Below, piece after piece: positions 1 through 5,741 of a stretch of DNA of 7,517 bases (position 1 is the first letter of the stretch; every line of letters begins with the position of its first letter). The notes under the pieces were generated by a model. It searched no databases. It had not been told where the DNA came from and saw only the letters and a list, made by a program, of their open reading frames with translations. The DNA comes from an uncultured Eubacteriales bacterium. GTDB taxonomy: Bacteria; Bacillota; Clostridia; TANB77; CAG-508. Location of the stretch: positions 2,919 through 10,435 of the forward strand of contig CACWHO010000024.1 of NCBI GenBank assembly GCA_902760765.1, read 5' to 3'. The translations under genes and the position numbers were made by a program.

Positions 1-527
1 CAAAACTTGCTGAGTATATTGGACCACTTTCAGAAGCTGGAATTTATATTGATGATACTCCAGGTATGACAGTTACAGATATTAGAACAGAATGTAGAAA
101 ACTAAAAATAGAAAAAAATATTGGACTTGTTATTATAGATTATTTACAATTGATTCAAGGTACTGGAAACAGAAAAAATGGTAGCCGTGAACAAGAAATT
201 GCAGAAATAAGTAGGTCATTAAAAATTCTTGCAAAAGAATTAAATGTTCCTGTAATTGCACTTTCTCAACTTTCTAGAGAGGTTGAAAAAAGACCTGACC
301 ACAGACCAATGCTTTCAGATTTACGTGAATCTGGTTCAATTGAACAAGATGCAGATATTGTTATGTTTATACATAGAGAAGATAAATATGACCCAGAAAG
401 TAAAAAGAAAAATATTGCTGAAATTATAATTGCAAAACAAAGAGGTGGAGAAACTGGTTCAATAGACTTAGGCTGGATGGGTAATTATACAAAATTTGTT
501 AATCTTGAGAAAAGATTTGATGGTTAA
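1..527 (+). CDS. dnaB: Replicative DNA helicase DnaB, C-terminal part (5' truncated by window edge)
   Basis: This is the C-terminal half of the hexameric helicase that unwinds DNA at the replication fork. The frame is open from base 3, where a DnaB-like stretch (LSEAGIYIDDTPG) precedes the first ATG at 66, so that ATG is internal and the gene starts outside the window. Visible RecA-fold motifs are the Walker B segment LVIIDYLQLI (Asp codon 138-140), the sensor-like VIALSQLSR, the H4 motif RESGSIEQDADIVMFIHR, and the AKQRGG segment carrying the Lys/Arg that contact ATP of the neighbouring subunit. Walker A and the N-terminal DnaG-binding domain lie upstream, unseen. The C-terminus ends normally (VNLEKRFDG), and no intein is present in the visible part. 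It lies 29 bases before tilS with no terminator between, so co-transcription is likely. The Bacillus subtilis name for this protein is DnaC. Confidence 0.96.
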   Translation, partial: KLAEYIGPLSEAGIYIDDTPGMTVTDIRTECRKLKIEKNIGLVIIDYLQLIQGTGNRKNGSREQEIAEISRSLKILAKELNVPVIALSQLSREVEKRPDHRPMLSDLRESGSIEQDADIVMFIHREDKYDPESKKKNIAEIIIAKQRGGETGSIDLGWMGNYTKFVNLEKRFDG

Positions 528-556
528 TATTACTAATATTAAAGTTGGTGTTTAAA

Positions 557-1549
557 TTGAAAGAAAAAGTTTTAAATACAATAAAAAAATATAATTTAAT
601 AAATGATGGAGATAAGCTGGTTCTCGGAGTTTCAGGAGGACCAGATTCTATTTCTATGTTAAATATTTTAAATGAACTAAGAAATGACAAAAATTTACAT
701 ATGAATTTTGATATAATAGTTGCACATGTCAATCATTTAATTAGAGAAGAAGCAATAGATGATGAAAATTTTGTTAGAGATTTTTGTAAAAAAATAAATG
801 TTAAATTTTATTCAAAAAGAATAAATATTCCCCAAATTGCTGAAGAAAAAAAGATTGGGGAAGAAGAGGCTGGAAGATATGAAAGATATAAATTCTTTGA
901 TGAAATTATGGAACAAGAACATGCAAATAAAATAGCTATTGCACATAATAAAAATGACAAAATAGAAACAATAATAATGAACGTTTTAAGAGGTAGCGGA
1001 ATATCAGGGTTGGTAGGAATTGAACCTATTAAAGACAACAAGATTATTAGACCACTAATTGAATGTGAAAGAAATGAAATAGAAGAATATTGTAAGAAAG
1101 AAAATATAATTCCTAGAATAGATAGAACAAATTTTGAAAATATTTATACTAGAAATAAAATTAGAAATATTGTAATTCCATATATTAAAAATGAATTTAA
1201 TCCAAATATCATAGAAACTATGAGCAGATTATCAGATTTGGTAAAAGAAGAAGACAAATATCTTGAAAAAATTACAATATTAAGATATAAAGAAATGTAT
1301 ACTAGTTGTGAAAACAATAAAATTTCTCTAGATTTAAAAAAATTTAACAAAGAGGACAAAGTTATAAAATCAAGAATTTTGTTATATACTATATCAAAGC
1401 TTTTTGGGACAACCAAAGGAATTGAAAAAATACATATAGAAGACTTAATAAAATTATGTGAAAATAATATAGGAAATAAGTATTTAACGCCTAATAAACA
1501 TTTAAAAGTTTTGGTTAAAAATCATGAAATAAATTTTTATAAAATTTAA
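557..1549 (+). CDS. tilS: tRNA(Ile)-lysidine synthetase TilS, short form
   Basis: TilS is a cytosolic enzyme that uses ATP and lysine to convert C34 of the CAU-anticodon tRNA-Ile to lysidine, so that it reads AUA. The PP-loop SGGPDS is at residues 26-31. It is followed by AHVNHLIREEA, the EEAGRYERYKFF motif, AHNKNDKIET (a variant of AHHxDDxxET), LRGSGISGL, and the DRTNFENIYTRNKIRN block that ends the catalytic domain. I chose the TTG at 557 because a weak SD (GTTGGTG, 544-550) sits 6 bases upstream and the product then starts MKEKVLNTIKKYNLI like relatives. In-frame TTG 545 and GTG 548 have no SD. The protein is 330 residues, against about 430-470 for Escherichia coli and Bacillus enzymes. 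It stops after the middle domain and appears to lack the C-terminal TilS_C domain. No hpt gene follows. Confidence 0.93.
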   Translation: MKEKVLNTIKKYNLINDGDKLVLGVSGGPDSISMLNILNELRNDKNLHMNFDIIVAHVNHLIREEAIDDENFVRDFCKKINVKFYSKRINIPQIAEEKKIGEEEAGRYERYKFFDEIMEQEHANKIAIAHNKNDKIETIIMNVLRGSGISGLVGIEPIKDNKIIRPLIECERNEIEEYCKKENIIPRIDRTNFENIYTRNKIRNIVIPYIKNEFNPNIIETMSRLSDLVKEEDKYLEKITILRYKEMYTSCENNKISLDLKKFNKEDKVIKSRILLYTISKLFGTTKGIEKIHIEDLIKLCENNIGNKYLTPNKHLKVLVKNHEINFYKI

Positions 1550-1573
1550 AAATACTAAAAGGTGAATACCCGT

Positions 1574-1596
1574 AGAGCTTAGAAACACAAGGCTTT
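1574..1596 (+). other. Weak hairpin in the tilS-ftsH gap
   Basis: AGAGCTT (1574-1580) can pair with AGGCTTT (1590-1596) across a 9-base loop, with two G-U pairs. Two more Ts follow before a G. It could act as a feeble terminator for the dnaB-tilS transcript, but the stem is short and the T tract poor. It is listed mainly because the 134-base gap otherwise holds only the ftsH promoter and SD. Confidence 0.2.
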
Positions 1597-1624
1597 TTGT
1601 AATATAAAATTAATACAAAAATGC

Positions 1625-1653
1625 TTGAAATAACGAAAATGATGTGTTATAAA
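1625..1653 (+). promoter_or_regulatory. Candidate sigma-A promoter of ftsH
   Basis: TTGAAA (1625-1630) and TATAAA (1648-1653) are separated by 17 bases, each one mismatch from consensus. Transcription would start near 1660, giving a leader of about 24 bases that just includes the SD. This would let ftsH be expressed apart from dnaB-tilS. No heat-shock operator (CIRCE) or CtsR-type repeat is visible. Confidence 0.5.
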
Positions 1654-1683
1654 CGTCATAGCAAATAAAAGGAGGAGAACGAC

Positions 1684-3495
1684 TTGAAAAATGGAATTAA
1701 AACATTAGCAATGTGGCTAATTATTGGAGTAATATTTATTGTATTGTTATCAAATGTTATGGCAAATGATGACACAAAACTAAAATATTCAGATTTAATT
1801 GGAAAAATAAATGAAGGAAAAGTTGAATCAATTGTAATTGATGCTGACGGAACTTCTGCAGTAGTACAATTAACAGATGAAAAAACTAAAAAAAATGTAA
1901 ACATTCCAGATATTGGAAGCTTTATGACATATACAGAAGAATTTGTAAAAAATGGAGCATTTACATTAGAAAAAAGTTCAAGGTCTGTAATGTCAATTGT
2001 AATTGAATTATTAACGCCATTTGGAGTTTTAATAATATTCTTCTTATTCTGGTTCTTTATGATGGGTGGTGCTGCAAATAATTCAGGAGCAGGCAAATCA
2101 ATCTCATTTGGAAAGAGCAAAGCAAGAATGATGACACCAGCAGATAGAAATAGAGTTTCTTTTGATGATGTTGCAGGTGTTGATGAAGAAAAAGAAGAAT
2201 TACAAGAAATAGTTGAATTTTTGAAAAATCCAAAGAAATTTACAGATATGGGTGCAAGAATACCAAAAGGTGTATTACTTGTAGGACAACCAGGAACTGG
2301 TAAAACATTACTTGCAAAAGCAGTTGCTGGAGAAGCGGGAGTACCATTCTTTATAATAAGTGGTTCAGATTTTGTAGAAATGTTCGTAGGTGTTGGTGCA
2401 TCTAGAGTTAGAGATTTATTTGAACAAGCAAAGAAAAATGCACCTTGCATTATATTTATAGATGAAATTGATGCAGTTGGACGCCAAAGAGGTGCAGGAC
2501 TTGGCGGTGGACATGATGAAAGAGAACAAACATTAAATCAATTATTAGTAGAAATGGATGGTTTCTCTAATAATGAAGGAGTTATTGTACTTGCAGCTAC
2601 AAACAGACCAGATGTATTAGATAAAGCACTATTAAGAGCAGGAAGATTTGATAGACAAATAGTAGTTGGAATGCCAGACGTTAAAGCTAGAGAACAAATT
2701 TTGGAAGTTCACTCAAGAAAAAAGAGACTTTCAGAAGATGTAGATTTAAAAGTTATTGCAAAAAATACTTCAGGATTTGCAGGAGCTGATTTGGAAAATG
2801 TATTAAATGAAGCAGCATTACTTGCAGCTAGAAGAAATTTAACTGAAATTGGAATGAAAGAAATTGAAGATGCCATGGTTAAAGTAACTATGGGACCTGA
2901 AAAGAAAACAAGAGTTAGAAGTGAAAAAGAAAATAAATTGGTTGCATATCACGAAGCAGGTCATGCAGTTGTAAGTCATTACCTTGCAACACAAGACCCA
3001 GTTCATCAAATTTCAATTGTACCAAGAGGTATGGCCGGTGGATACACAATGTACAGACCAACAGAAGATAAATCATTTATGTCTAAAACAGAAATGGAAG
3101 AAAACATTGTATCACTTTTAGGTGGTAGAGTTGCAGAAAGTATTATCTTACATGATATTTCAACAGGTGCAAGCAATGATATCGAAAGAGCAACAAAGAT
3201 TGCAAGAAGCATGGTAACAAAATATGGAATGAGCGATAGAATAGGAACAATAACATTAGGCTCAGATCAAGATGAAGTATTTTTAGGAAGAGATTTAGCA
3301 CAAGCTAAAGAATATTCAGAAGAAACTGCTGGAATTATAGATGAAGAAGTTAAGGCAATTGTAGACAAAGGATATAATAAAGCAAAACAATTGCTAACAG
3401 AACATATTGATAAATTACATGCAGTTGCTGGTATTTTACTTGAAAAAGAAAAAATTGAAGCAGATGAATTTGAACAAATCTTTGCAGAAGGATAA
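1684..3495 (+). CDS. ftsH: ATP-dependent zinc metalloprotease FtsH
   Basis: FtsH is a membrane-anchored hexameric AAA+ protease that extracts and degrades misassembled membrane proteins and some cytosolic regulators. Two membrane segments (about residues 7-26 and 102-128) flank a small extracytoplasmic domain, and the rest is cytoplasmic. The AAA module has Walker A GQPGTGKT (201-208), the pore-loop Phe-Val-Gly (234-236), Walker B with D260 and E261, sensor Asn307 in ATNRP, and arginine fingers R318 and R321. The protease has HEAGH (423-427, catalytic E424) and a third zinc ligand, D499 in STGASNDIERAT. All key residues are present. The start is TTG, supported by AAAAGGAGG (1667-1675) at 8 bases. 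At 603 residues it is slightly short for the family (commonly 610-650) because it lacks an extended tail. Placement after tilS is common in Firmicutes. Confidence 0.98.
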   Translation: MKNGIKTLAMWLIIGVIFIVLLSNVMANDDTKLKYSDLIGKINEGKVESIVIDADGTSAVVQLTDEKTKKNVNIPDIGSFMTYTEEFVKNGAFTLEKSSRSVMSIVIELLTPFGVLIIFFLFWFFMMGGAANNSGAGKSISFGKSKARMMTPADRNRVSFDDVAGVDEEKEELQEIVEFLKNPKKFTDMGARIPKGVLLVGQPGTGKTLLAKAVAGEAGVPFFIISGSDFVEMFVGVGASRVRDLFEQAKKNAPCIIFIDEIDAVGRQRGAGLGGGHDEREQTLNQLLVEMDGFSNNEGVIVLAATNRPDVLDKALLRAGRFDRQIVVGMPDVKAREQILEVHSRKKRLSEDVDLKVIAKNTSGFAGADLENVLNEAALLAARRNLTEIGMKEIEDAMVKVTMGPEKKTRVRSEKENKLVAYHEAGHAVVSHYLATQDPVHQISIVPRGMAGGYTMYRPTEDKSFMSKTEMEENIVSLLGGRVAESIILHDISTGASNDIERATKIARSMVTKYGMSDRIGTITLGSDQDEVFLGRDLAQAKEYSEETAGIIDEEVKAIVDKGYNKAKQLLTEHIDKLHAVAGILLEKEKIEADEFEQIFAEG

Positions 3496-3546
3496 TATTT
3501 TATGCTTCTAAATAAATGCATATTTTAGTATATGAAAATTTTGCTA

Positions 3547-3576
3547 TTGACAATATTATACATAATAATGTATAAT
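3547..3576 (+). promoter_or_regulatory. Consensus sigma-A promoter of rpsU
   Basis: Perfect hexamers TTGACA (3547-3552) and TATAAT (3571-3576) are 18 bases apart. Transcription should begin near 3583, giving a leader of about 80 bases. A perfect 9-bp inverted repeat, ATTATACAT / ATGTATAAT (3555-3563 and 3568-3576), fills the spacer and the -10 element and has the shape of an operator. Confidence 0.75.
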
Positions 3577-3592
3577 GTATGTTGTTAAGGGT

Positions 3593-3654
3593 GAAAGTAT
3601 TAAAACTTTCAATTACAGAATCCCACATACTATAGTGTATGACCGGAAGGGGGG
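3593..3654 (+). promoter_or_regulatory. Structured rpsU 5' leader and SD
   Basis: Two hairpins can form in the leader: GAAAGT/ACTTTC (3593-3598 with 3605-3610, extended by one T-A pair) and CATAC/GTATG (3626-3630 with 3637-3641). The SD is an unusual G run, GGAAGGGGGG (3645-3654), 8 bases before ATG. CCC at 3622-3624, beside the second hairpin, could pair with this G run and mask it. A role in translational feedback is inference. Confidence 0.4.
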
Positions 3655-3662
3655 AATAAGAA

Positions 3663-3833
3663 ATGCCAGAAATCAAAGTTAATAATGGAAATATAGAAGA
3701 TGCTTTAAAAAGGTTTAAAAGACAATGTGCTCGTAATGGAGTTCTACAAGAAGTTCGTAAAAGAGAACATTATGAAAAACCAAGTGTAAAAAGAAAGAAA
3801 AAGTCAGAGGCAGCAAGAAAGAGAAAGTTTTAA
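3663..3833 (+). CDS. rpsU: 30S ribosomal protein S21 (bS21)
   Basis: bS21 is a small basic protein of the 30S subunit platform. It binds near the 3' end of 16S rRNA and the anti-SD and helps initiation. The ORF encodes 56 residues: an N-terminal beta strand, then the strongly conserved core from DALKRFKRQCARNGVLQEVRK, and the tail KRKKKSEAARKRKF typical of Firmicutes S21. Length and sequence match the family throughout, with no missing segment. The ATG at 3663 has a purine-rich SD (GGAAGGGGGG) at 8 bases. It stands alone between its own promoter and terminator. The yqeY/gatB-like gene that often follows rpsU in Bacillus is not here. Confidence 0.97.
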   Translation: MPEIKVNNGNIEDALKRFKRQCARNGVLQEVRKREHYEKPSVKRKKKSEAARKRKF

Positions 3834-3847
3834 TTACATAGTAAGAG

Positions 3848-3881
3848 AAAATCTAGGATATAAAATCCTAGATTTTTTTTT
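3848..3881 (+). terminator. Rho-independent terminator of rpsU
   Basis: A 12-bp stem, AAAATCTAGGAT-type (3848-3859), pairs perfectly with 3865-3876 across the loop ATAAA, and Ts run from 3873 to 3881. This is a textbook intrinsic terminator 14 bases after the rpsU stop, and it separates rpsU from the next locus. Confidence 0.93.
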
Positions 3882-3901
3882 GAAATAAAATAGAATTTTA
3901 A

Positions 3902-3930
3902 TTGATTTGTACTAATAAATGTAGTAGAAT
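3902..3930 (+). promoter_or_regulatory. Sigma-A promoter of the small membrane peptide mRNA
   Basis: TTGATT (3902-3907) and TAGAAT (3925-3930) are 17 bases apart, four and five matches to consensus. The predicted start at 3937-3938 coincides with the first base of the repeat GTAGAAAGTAA, which is also found at the predicted 5' end of the opposing transcript. Confidence 0.6.
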
Positions 3931-3978
3931 ATTAAACGTAGAAAGTAATAAACAGATGTTGTTGGGTTCACCAAATTC

Positions 3979-4011
3979 CCGTAATTCACAAGAATTATGG
4001 AGGAAGGAGGT
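3979..4011 (+). promoter_or_regulatory. Leader hairpin and SD of the small membrane peptide
   Basis: CCGTAATTC (3979-3987) pairs with GAATTATGG (3992-4000) over the loop ACAA, giving a 9-bp stem that ends four bases before the SD core AAGGAGGT (4004-4011). ACC at 3970-3972 could also pair with GGT at 4009-4011. The SD, an almost perfect anti-16S match 6 bases from ATG, may therefore be partly masked in the folded mRNA. Confidence 0.5.
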
Positions 4012-4017
4012 GGTAGC

Positions 4018-4149
4018 ATGTTAGATATGATTATTACATATTTTGTAATTTTAACATTTTCCATATGTCTAAATTTTATATTATTAGCTATCATCTTCAA
4101 ACTTCGAGTTAAGCTTGAAATTGAAAAGATGAAAGAGCAAAATAAATAA
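4018..4149 (+). CDS. Small single-pass membrane peptide, candidate type I toxin
   Basis: This 43-codon ORF starts MLDMIITYFVILTF. I do not recognise it as a named family. Residues 4-27 form one strongly hydrophobic segment without charged residues. A basic and acidic tail follows (KLRVKLEIEKMKEQNK, 28-43), so an N-out or membrane-spanning peptide with a cytosolic amphipathic tail is likely. The SD AAGGAGGT at 6 bases is among the strongest in the window, which supports real translation. It has its own promoter, a structured leader of about 80 bases and an opposing consensus promoter producing a predicted antisense RNA over its 3' end. Size, topology and context fit type I toxins such as TxpA, BsrG or Fst, but the conserved Pro of Fst peptides is absent. 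A harmless small membrane protein remains possible. Toxicity is inference. Confidence 0.65.
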   Translation: MLDMIITYFVILTFSICLNFILLAIIFKLRVKLEIEKMKEQNK

Positions 4150-4239
4150 AATAACCAACACATCTGATTTTTCCCTGATGATGTGTTGGTTATACATAAA
4201 CTTTTATGTGAACCCACTCGCTGTGGATTTACTTTCTAC
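4139..4239 (-). ncRNA. Predicted antisense RNA, candidate type I antitoxin
   Basis: The RNA would start near 4237-4239 from a perfect promoter on the minus strand and end at about 4140. Its T-rich end (TTTATTTATTTTG on the minus strand) follows the 14-bp hairpin 4151-4193. Within about 100 nt it can form a CCAC/GTGG mini-hairpin, an ACATAA/TTATGT hairpin and the large terminator hairpin. It overlaps the peptide gene's stop codon and the 3' untranslated part of its mRNA, so it would be fully complementary there. It contains no plausible start with an SD. Its existence is predicted from signals only. Confidence 0.55.
4151..4193 (-). terminator. 14-bp terminator hairpin at the end of the convergent transcripts
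   Basis: ATAACCAACACATC (4151-4164) pairs perfectly with 4180-4193 over a 15-base loop. On the minus strand a T-rich tract follows directly, which suits termination of the antisense RNA. On the plus strand the following bases (acataaactttt) are not a good T tract. The same hairpin may stop or merely stabilise the peptide mRNA, and a truly bidirectional role is uncertain. Confidence 0.65.
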
Positions 4240-4243
4240 ATTT

Positions 4244-4272
4244 ATTATATACTTCAAATTAGCAAATGTCAA
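4244..4272 (-). promoter_or_regulatory. Perfect sigma-A promoter on the minus strand (antisense RNA)
   Basis: Read on the minus strand, TTGACA (4272-4267) and TATAAT (4249-4244) are exactly 17 bases apart, a perfect consensus promoter. No minus-strand protein gene with an SD follows. The predicted start, near 4237-4239, is the first base of a copy of GTAGAAAGTAA. Such a strong promoter facing into a small gene is the main evidence for the antisense RNA. Confidence 0.75.
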
Positions 4273-4360
4273 ATATTATTTAAAATGAAATTGAAAAATT
4301 AAAATAATTTATATTTTTTAGTATATAATATAATTACTAGAAAATGAAAGGATGATAAAT

Positions 4361-5629
4361 TTGAATTATAAAAAAGTAGAAATAAAAAAAGGAGTTAAAT
4401 TACATTTAATAAATACTGAAAAGTTCAAGACTAATTTAATTGCTATAATGTTATCAACAAAATTAGATAGAAAAAATGTTACTAAAAATGCATTAATTCC
4501 TGCTGTTTTAAGGAGAGGAACACAAAATTTAAAAACTCAAGAAGATATCAATAAAAGACTAGAAGAAATGTATGGTGCATCTTTAGATTGTGGTGTAGAT
4601 AAGACAGGAGATAATCAAGTCTTAAAATTTTATATTGAAACAATAAATGATAATTTTTTGCCAAAAGATGAAGAAAATATGTTAAAAAAATCATTGGAAA
4701 ATATGCTCGAAATCATATTTAATCCATACACAGAAAATAGAGTTTTCAAAAAAGAATATGTTGAACAAGAAAAGAATAATCTTAAACAAATTATTGAAGC
4801 AAAAGCAGATGATAAAGCAAGATATGCACTAAATAGATGTATTGAAGAAATGTACAAAGATAAGCCTTATGGATTATATAAATATGGATATGCCCAAGAC
4901 CTAGAAAATATTAATGAAAAAAATTTATTTGAATATTATAATGAATTAATAAATACTTGCAAAATTGATATTTTTGTTTCTGGAATTATTGATGAAAAAA
5001 CAGAAAAAATTGTAGAAGAAAATGAATATGTAAAAAAATTAGTTGATAGAGATGCAGATTATAATAAATTTGAAATATCTGCTAAAAAGTGTGATAAAGA
5101 AAACTTTGTTCAGGAGTCTATGGAAGTAACACAGGGAAAAATAGCAATAGGACTTGACTTAAATATTTCTGATGAAAACCAAAGATATGCAACATTGATT
5201 TATAATACAATTTTAGGTGGTAGTGCAAATTCAAAATTATTTCAAAATGTACGTGAAAAGGCAAGCCTTGCTTATACTGCTTCATCAAATTATTTTAGAT
5301 TTAAAAACATAATTTTAATTAATTGTGGAATTGAAATTGCAAATTATGATAAAGCAATAAAAATAATTAAAGAGCAAATTGAAGAAATGAAAAATGGCAA
5401 TTTTACAGATGAAGATATAGAAAATGCCAAAAAGAATATTATTGCAGCAGTAAAGGCAATAGATGATGAACAAGATACAGAAGTTACTTACTATTTTGGA
5501 CATGAATTATCAGGCACAAAACAAGAGTTAGATGAATATATTAATTCAATTTCAAAAGTTAATAAGGAAAATATTTTGAATATTGCAAAAAATGTAAGCA
5601 TAAATACAATCTATTTTTTAAAGAATTAA
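4361..5629 (+). CDS. ymfF: M16 peptidase-like protein, YmfF type (non-catalytic partner)
   Basis: The 422-residue protein has the two-lobe M16 fold. At the place of the HxxEH zinc site it reads NALIPAVLRRG (about residues 43-53), so it lacks zinc ligands and should be inactive, as in YmfF relatives (ALLPYVLQSGT in Bacillus). The later GGSANSKLFQNVREKASLAY block (about 286-305) keeps the Arg and Tyr typical of the C-terminal M16 lobe. No signal peptide or membrane segment is seen. Family databases call such proteins EF-P 5-aminopentanol modification-associated YfmF. The substrate is unknown, and pairing with the active YmfH-type protein downstream is expected. I chose TTG 4361 because AAAGGATGA (4347-4355) is a fair SD 5 bases before it. 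The ATG at 4352 lies inside this SD and would have no spacing. Gene symbol by family resemblance only. Confidence 0.85.
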   Translation: MNYKKVEIKKGVKLHLINTEKFKTNLIAIMLSTKLDRKNVTKNALIPAVLRRGTQNLKTQEDINKRLEEMYGASLDCGVDKTGDNQVLKFYIETINDNFLPKDEENMLKKSLENMLEIIFNPYTENRVFKKEYVEQEKNNLKQIIEAKADDKARYALNRCIEEMYKDKPYGLYKYGYAQDLENINEKNLFEYYNELINTCKIDIFVSGIIDEKTEKIVEENEYVKKLVDRDADYNKFEISAKKCDKENFVQESMEVTQGKIAIGLDLNISDENQRYATLIYNTILGGSANSKLFQNVREKASLAYTASSNYFRFKNIILINCGIEIANYDKAIKIIKEQIEEMKNGNFTDEDIENAKKNIIAAVKAIDDEQDTEVTYYFGHELSGTKQELDEYINSISKVNKENILNIAKNVSINTIYFLKN

Positions 5630-5680
5630 ATATATATTGAAATTTAATATGATTAATTTTAAATAATGATAAATGTTAAA

Positions 5681-5711
5681 GATTGAAAAATAATTAAAGT
5701 TCTTTTCAATC
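5681..5711 (+). other. Hairpin between the two M16 genes
   Basis: GATTGAAAA (5681-5689) is the exact complement of TTTTCAATC (5703-5711), a 9-bp stem with a 13-base loop. It ends 17 bases before the SD of the second M16 gene. The bases after it (agatttgtgtattt) are only moderately T-rich, so it is a poor terminator. It may stabilise or process a shared mRNA. Confidence 0.4.
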
Positions 5712-5741
5712 AGATTTGTGTATTTAAGAAAGGCGAGAAAA

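Larger units (their letters stand above)
3914..4246. repeat. Inverted repeats bracketing the small-peptide locus
   Basis: Three exact blocks recur in opposite orientation at the two ends: AATAAATGTAG (3914-3924 and 4236-4246), GTAGAAAGTAA (3938-3948 and 4229-4239) and GGGTTCAC (3964-3971 and 4208-4215). Because the two promoters face each other, both predicted RNAs begin with the same blocks. A readthrough mRNA could pair its 5' and 3' ends. No target-site duplication or transposase is seen, so a mobile-element reading is not favoured. Confidence 0.6.

Noticed and set aside
66..68. ATG at 66 as a gene start
   Set aside because: The frame is open upstream to the window edge and encodes DnaB-conserved residues, so this Met is internal.
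1656..2450. Minus-strand ORF of 264 codons
   Set aside because: It is the reverse shadow of ftsH. The plus frame has every FtsH motif, and the minus frame is low-complexity Ser/Phe/Asn-rich without an SD.
3501..3522. TATGC/GCATA hairpin after ftsH as a terminator
   Set aside because: Only 5 bp with a 12-base loop and a short TTTT. Too weak to call.
3912..4217. Minus-strand ORF of 101 codons through the small-peptide locus
   Set aside because: It has no SD. It runs through the terminator hairpin and both leader structures, and its start lies within the predicted antisense RNA. It is a by-product of low stop density opposite the peptide gene.
3914..4246. Small transposon-like element (MITE) bounded by the inverted repeats
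   Set aside because: The repeat blocks are interrupted and coincide with promoters and RNA 5' ends. No flanking target duplication is visible, so a paired-promoter explanation fits better.
4291..4334. Promoter for ymfF (TTGAAA with TATAAT boxes at 4324 and 4329)
   Set aside because: The spacer is 27 or more bases, and no acceptable -35 lies 16-18 bases before either -10-like box. AT-rich sequence makes TATAAT matches cheap.
5718..5741. GTG 5718 start of the YmfH-type gene
   Set aside because: The likely SD (5729-5737) would lie inside the coding region, and the ATG at 5742 fits it.
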